A stretch of DNA of 64,000 nucleotides. Origin: Dimorphilus gyrociliatus. Lineage: Eukaryota; Annelida; Polychaeta; Dinophilidae. The stretch lies in NCBI GenBank assembly GCA_904063045.1, contig CAJFCJ010000001.1:1123501-1187500 (forward strand), written 5' to 3'. The notes under the pieces were generated by a model that saw nothing but the letters and a program-made list of their open reading frames with translations, was not told the DNA's origin and did not search any database. Shown here one piece after another: positions 62,030 through 64,000 of this stretch. The stretch's first letter is position 1. Each line of letters opens with the position of its first letter. The translations under genes and the position numbers were made by a program.

Positions 62030-62998
62030 TTATAAATCATCATAACTCCCCGTTATATACCCTATGATTAATTCACATAGTTCATGTCCTATAAATTTTT
62101 CTAATGTCTGTTCTATTACGTCTGGACGAAAATCACTACCGATTAATATTTCGTTAAGGAACGGATAATTAATTTCTTTGTGCAGTAGCTTGAAATCAGA
62201 AATTTTTCCTTTAACGACTTTTATCGTTAGATGATGGAGTCCAAGTGATGTGTTAAAGTCTTTAACAATAGTAAAAGCGGGAGAAAAACCATAAATCCAA
62301 TTCCAACTTTTTATTTTCTCTCTTTCGTATTTTACACCTTCAACTTCGTTTGGATCGATTATTTCTACTTTAGACTGAGGAGAGACTTTTCTTGATATAC
62401 AATCTATGATTGACTCCATGTTCAAACTAGGTGCCATTGAACATGTTAAGTTAGTTACTTGACTACGAATACTTTTGGTAGATTTCGACTCTATATTTAT
62501 TTTATTTTTAAGAGCCATGCTCATATTAAGTAAATCTGCGTTAACCAGTAAAGTTAGGTGATGATAAGCGTGCTCTCTGTCTAATTTAGAGGCCGTGCCA
62601 GAAACCTTGTATCCAAACATTTCAATGTCATCTCTATCAGTTGGATAAATATCTAAATCGGGCCACATATCTTGAACTGCGGAGCAAATAAGTTTTAAGT
62701 TCTTTGGTCGATCATACTCTTTCCTAGATGTATAAAAGGTACAATTGAGGTTTCCCAAGTCATGATATACAGCACCACCTCCACTTTTCCGTCGGGCAAT
62801 TGGAATTTTATTTCTTTCTAAATAACTTATATCGCATTCTAGCCATGGGTTTTGATGACGACCAATGACAACACAGGGATGATTTTGCCAGAGTAAAAGA
62901 GAATTGCCTAATTTCCCATTCATTAAGTCTTCATATGCAAGATTTGTATAAATATCTTGACTAAGCGAAAATATTACTCTCGATTTTCTTAGCGACAT
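62030..62998 (-). CDS. LIPT1: Lipoyltransferase 1 (mitochondrial lipoyl-amidotransferase)
   Basis: Intronless, 322 residues. The LplA fold is marked by LLWQNHPCVVIGRHQNPW, PIARRKSGGGAVYHDLGNLN (the RR..GGGxVxHD core), SGTASKLDREHAYHHLTLLV and the C-terminal WNWIYGFSPAFTI. Length and blocks match LIPT1 rather than LIPT2. The enzyme transfers lipoyl groups from H-protein to the E2 subunits of pyruvate and 2-oxoglutarate dehydrogenase in mitochondria. A presequence is short (MSLRKSRVIFSLSQ, basic and hydroxylated). It begins 109 bp from the UBA2 start in the opposite direction, suggesting a shared bidirectional promoter. Confidence 0.94.
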   Translation of the reverse strand: MSLRKSRVIFSLSQDIYTNLAYEDLMNGKLGNSLLLWQNHPCVVIGRHQNPWLECDISYLERNKIPIARRKSGGGAVYHDLGNLNCTFYTSRKEYDRPKNLKLICSAVQDMWPDLDIYPTDRDDIEMFGYKVSGTASKLDREHAYHHLTLLVNADLLNMSMALKNKINIESKSTKSIRSQVTNLTCSMAPSLNMESIIDCISRKVSPQSKVEIIDPNEVEGVKYEREKIKSWNWIYGFSPAFTIVKDFNTSLGLHHLTIKVVKGKISDFKLLHKEINYPFLNEILIGSDFRPDVIEQTLEKFIGHELCELIIGYITGSYDDL

Positions 62999-63107
62999 TC
63001 CTCATATAATGTTTGAGCTCAATATAAAAAGAAGAAGAGCCAAAACCATGCAGTAAGTTGATACAGAGTACCAGTTTTTACTTCCATTTAGCACCGGTAC
63101 TGAGATA

Positions 63108-64000
63108 ATGGCGGTAAACTGTGCTAATTTGCTTCCTATAGAATTATGCGAAAAAGTGAAAAACTCCAAGGTTTTCATGGTCGGTGCCGGAGGTATTGGA
63201 TGTGAACTATTAAAAAACTTAGTTTTAGTTGGATTTCCTTACATTGAAATCGTAAGTAAACTGAAAAAACTCTAAAATATTTTTTAACTATACCATTATC
63301 GATGAGTTCGTTATTTTCGTCTTCAACGAATGCAGATTGATCTGGACACAATTGATGTTAGTAACTTAAACAGACAGTTTCTCTTCAGAAAAGAACACGT
63401 TGGAAAGTCTAAAGCTGAAGTGATTATCATGTTAAACCTATAAGACTCTCCAAATCTCTACTAATTATTTGTTCTTCAGGTTGCAAAAGAATCGGCCTTA
63501 AAGTTTAATCCTAATACCAAAATCATAGCATACCAGGATAATATTAAAAGGTAGGTGAATGCTTGAGTATGTCTTGTTTATCTTTATTAATAAATAATTT
63601 ATTTTCAGTGATAAATATGATGTTGATTTTTTCAAGAAGTTTAATGTCGTCCTTAATGCTTTGGATAATAGAAGTATTGTATTATATATTCCAATGATGC
63701 AAGTTCTAATTCTGTCATTTTTAACGCTAAATTAGGTGCAAGAGTACACGTGAATAGAATGTGTCTTGCTGCTGACATACCCCTGATTGAAAGTGGTACT
63801 GCTGGTTATTTGGGTCAAACAACTCTTATTAAAAAGGTAATTTTCCATTCTCCCATGAAAGTCCTTAACTTGTTTTCAAACAGAACTTATCAGAATGCTA
63901 CGAGTGTACTCCTGTTAGTGGACAAAAGTCATATCCCGGCTGCACAATTCGTAATACACCTTCAGAATTAATTCACTGTATAGTTTGGTCGAAACACTTA
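63108..64000 (+). CDS. UBA2: SUMO-activating enzyme subunit 2 (3' partial)
   Basis: Seven exons are visible, 63108-63251, 63336-63419, 63480-63550, 63609-63673, 63736-63836 and 63884-64000 plus the continuation beyond the window (six exons here). The N-terminal adenylation domain is clear: [19 protein letters not shown] (nucleotide loop), [51 protein letters not shown] and a zinc-coordinating SECYECTP. The segment ending [16 protein letters not shown] is the usual block before the catalytic-cysteine domain, which lies outside the window. With SAE1 the protein activates SUMO with ATP in the nucleus. One join, NR|SARVH (63673/63736), changes an alanine common in the family to serine but keeps the frame. 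Confidence 0.95.

Overview
The window is eukaryotic nuclear DNA from an animal. It is AT-rich and gene-dense, with genes on both strands, many split by GT-AG introns that are mostly about 45-100 bp. Splice joins could be placed by frame and by similarity to known animal proteins. The gene set (bursicon-type cystine-knot hormone, DEG/ENaC channel, CTCF, selenoprotein O, ATP7, tetraspanin, RASSF) fits a bilaterian invertebrate. I favour a compact-genome lophotrochozoan, for example a small annelid, but the sequence alone does not prove a species. I saw no convincing transposon coding region, virus, CRISPR array, tRNA or rRNA gene.

Layout: 0-5.6 kb holds the end of a CNG-channel beta-type gene, an intronless linker histone H1 and a pseudouridine-5'-phosphatase (PUDP). 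6.5-10.1 kb is CTCF (11 zinc fingers, AT hooks) with CTCF-like sites in its own 5' region. 11-14 kb has a DEG/ENaC channel and an unrecognised gene beneath a perfect RFX X-box. 14.7-21.2 kb has a short-chain dehydrogenase, RBM48, the bursicon beta subunit and a Par-4/PAWR homologue. 22.5-30.1 kb is a run of tRNA-related genes: TRMT44, KTI12 and POLR3B (16 exons). 30.6-43.4 kb has ATP7, UFSP1, a lysine-rich orphan, SELENOO (UGA selenocysteine plus a readable SECIS) and DNPEP. 43.4-46 kb is the largest gap. 46-64 kb has EFCAB12, a tetraspanin, a TRIM-like RING/B-box protein, a small membrane protein, a RASSF2/4/6-type gene, an EF-hand gene, LMAN2/VIP36, an unrecognised membrane protein, ST13/Hip, LIPT1 and the start of UBA2.

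Several pairs share short divergent promoters (SELENOO/DNPEP 158 bp, LIPT1/UBA2 109 bp) or end tail-to-tail (ST13/LIPT1, 20 bp). The most interesting points are possible autoregulation of CTCF, a selenoprotein whose natural end a standard gene finder would miss, the X-box over an uncharacterised gene, and an over-represented TACTGTATA word confined to non-coding DNA. Exon coordinates come from manual reading of splice sites and frames. They are internally consistent (lengths divisible by three, no stops) but have no transcript evidence.
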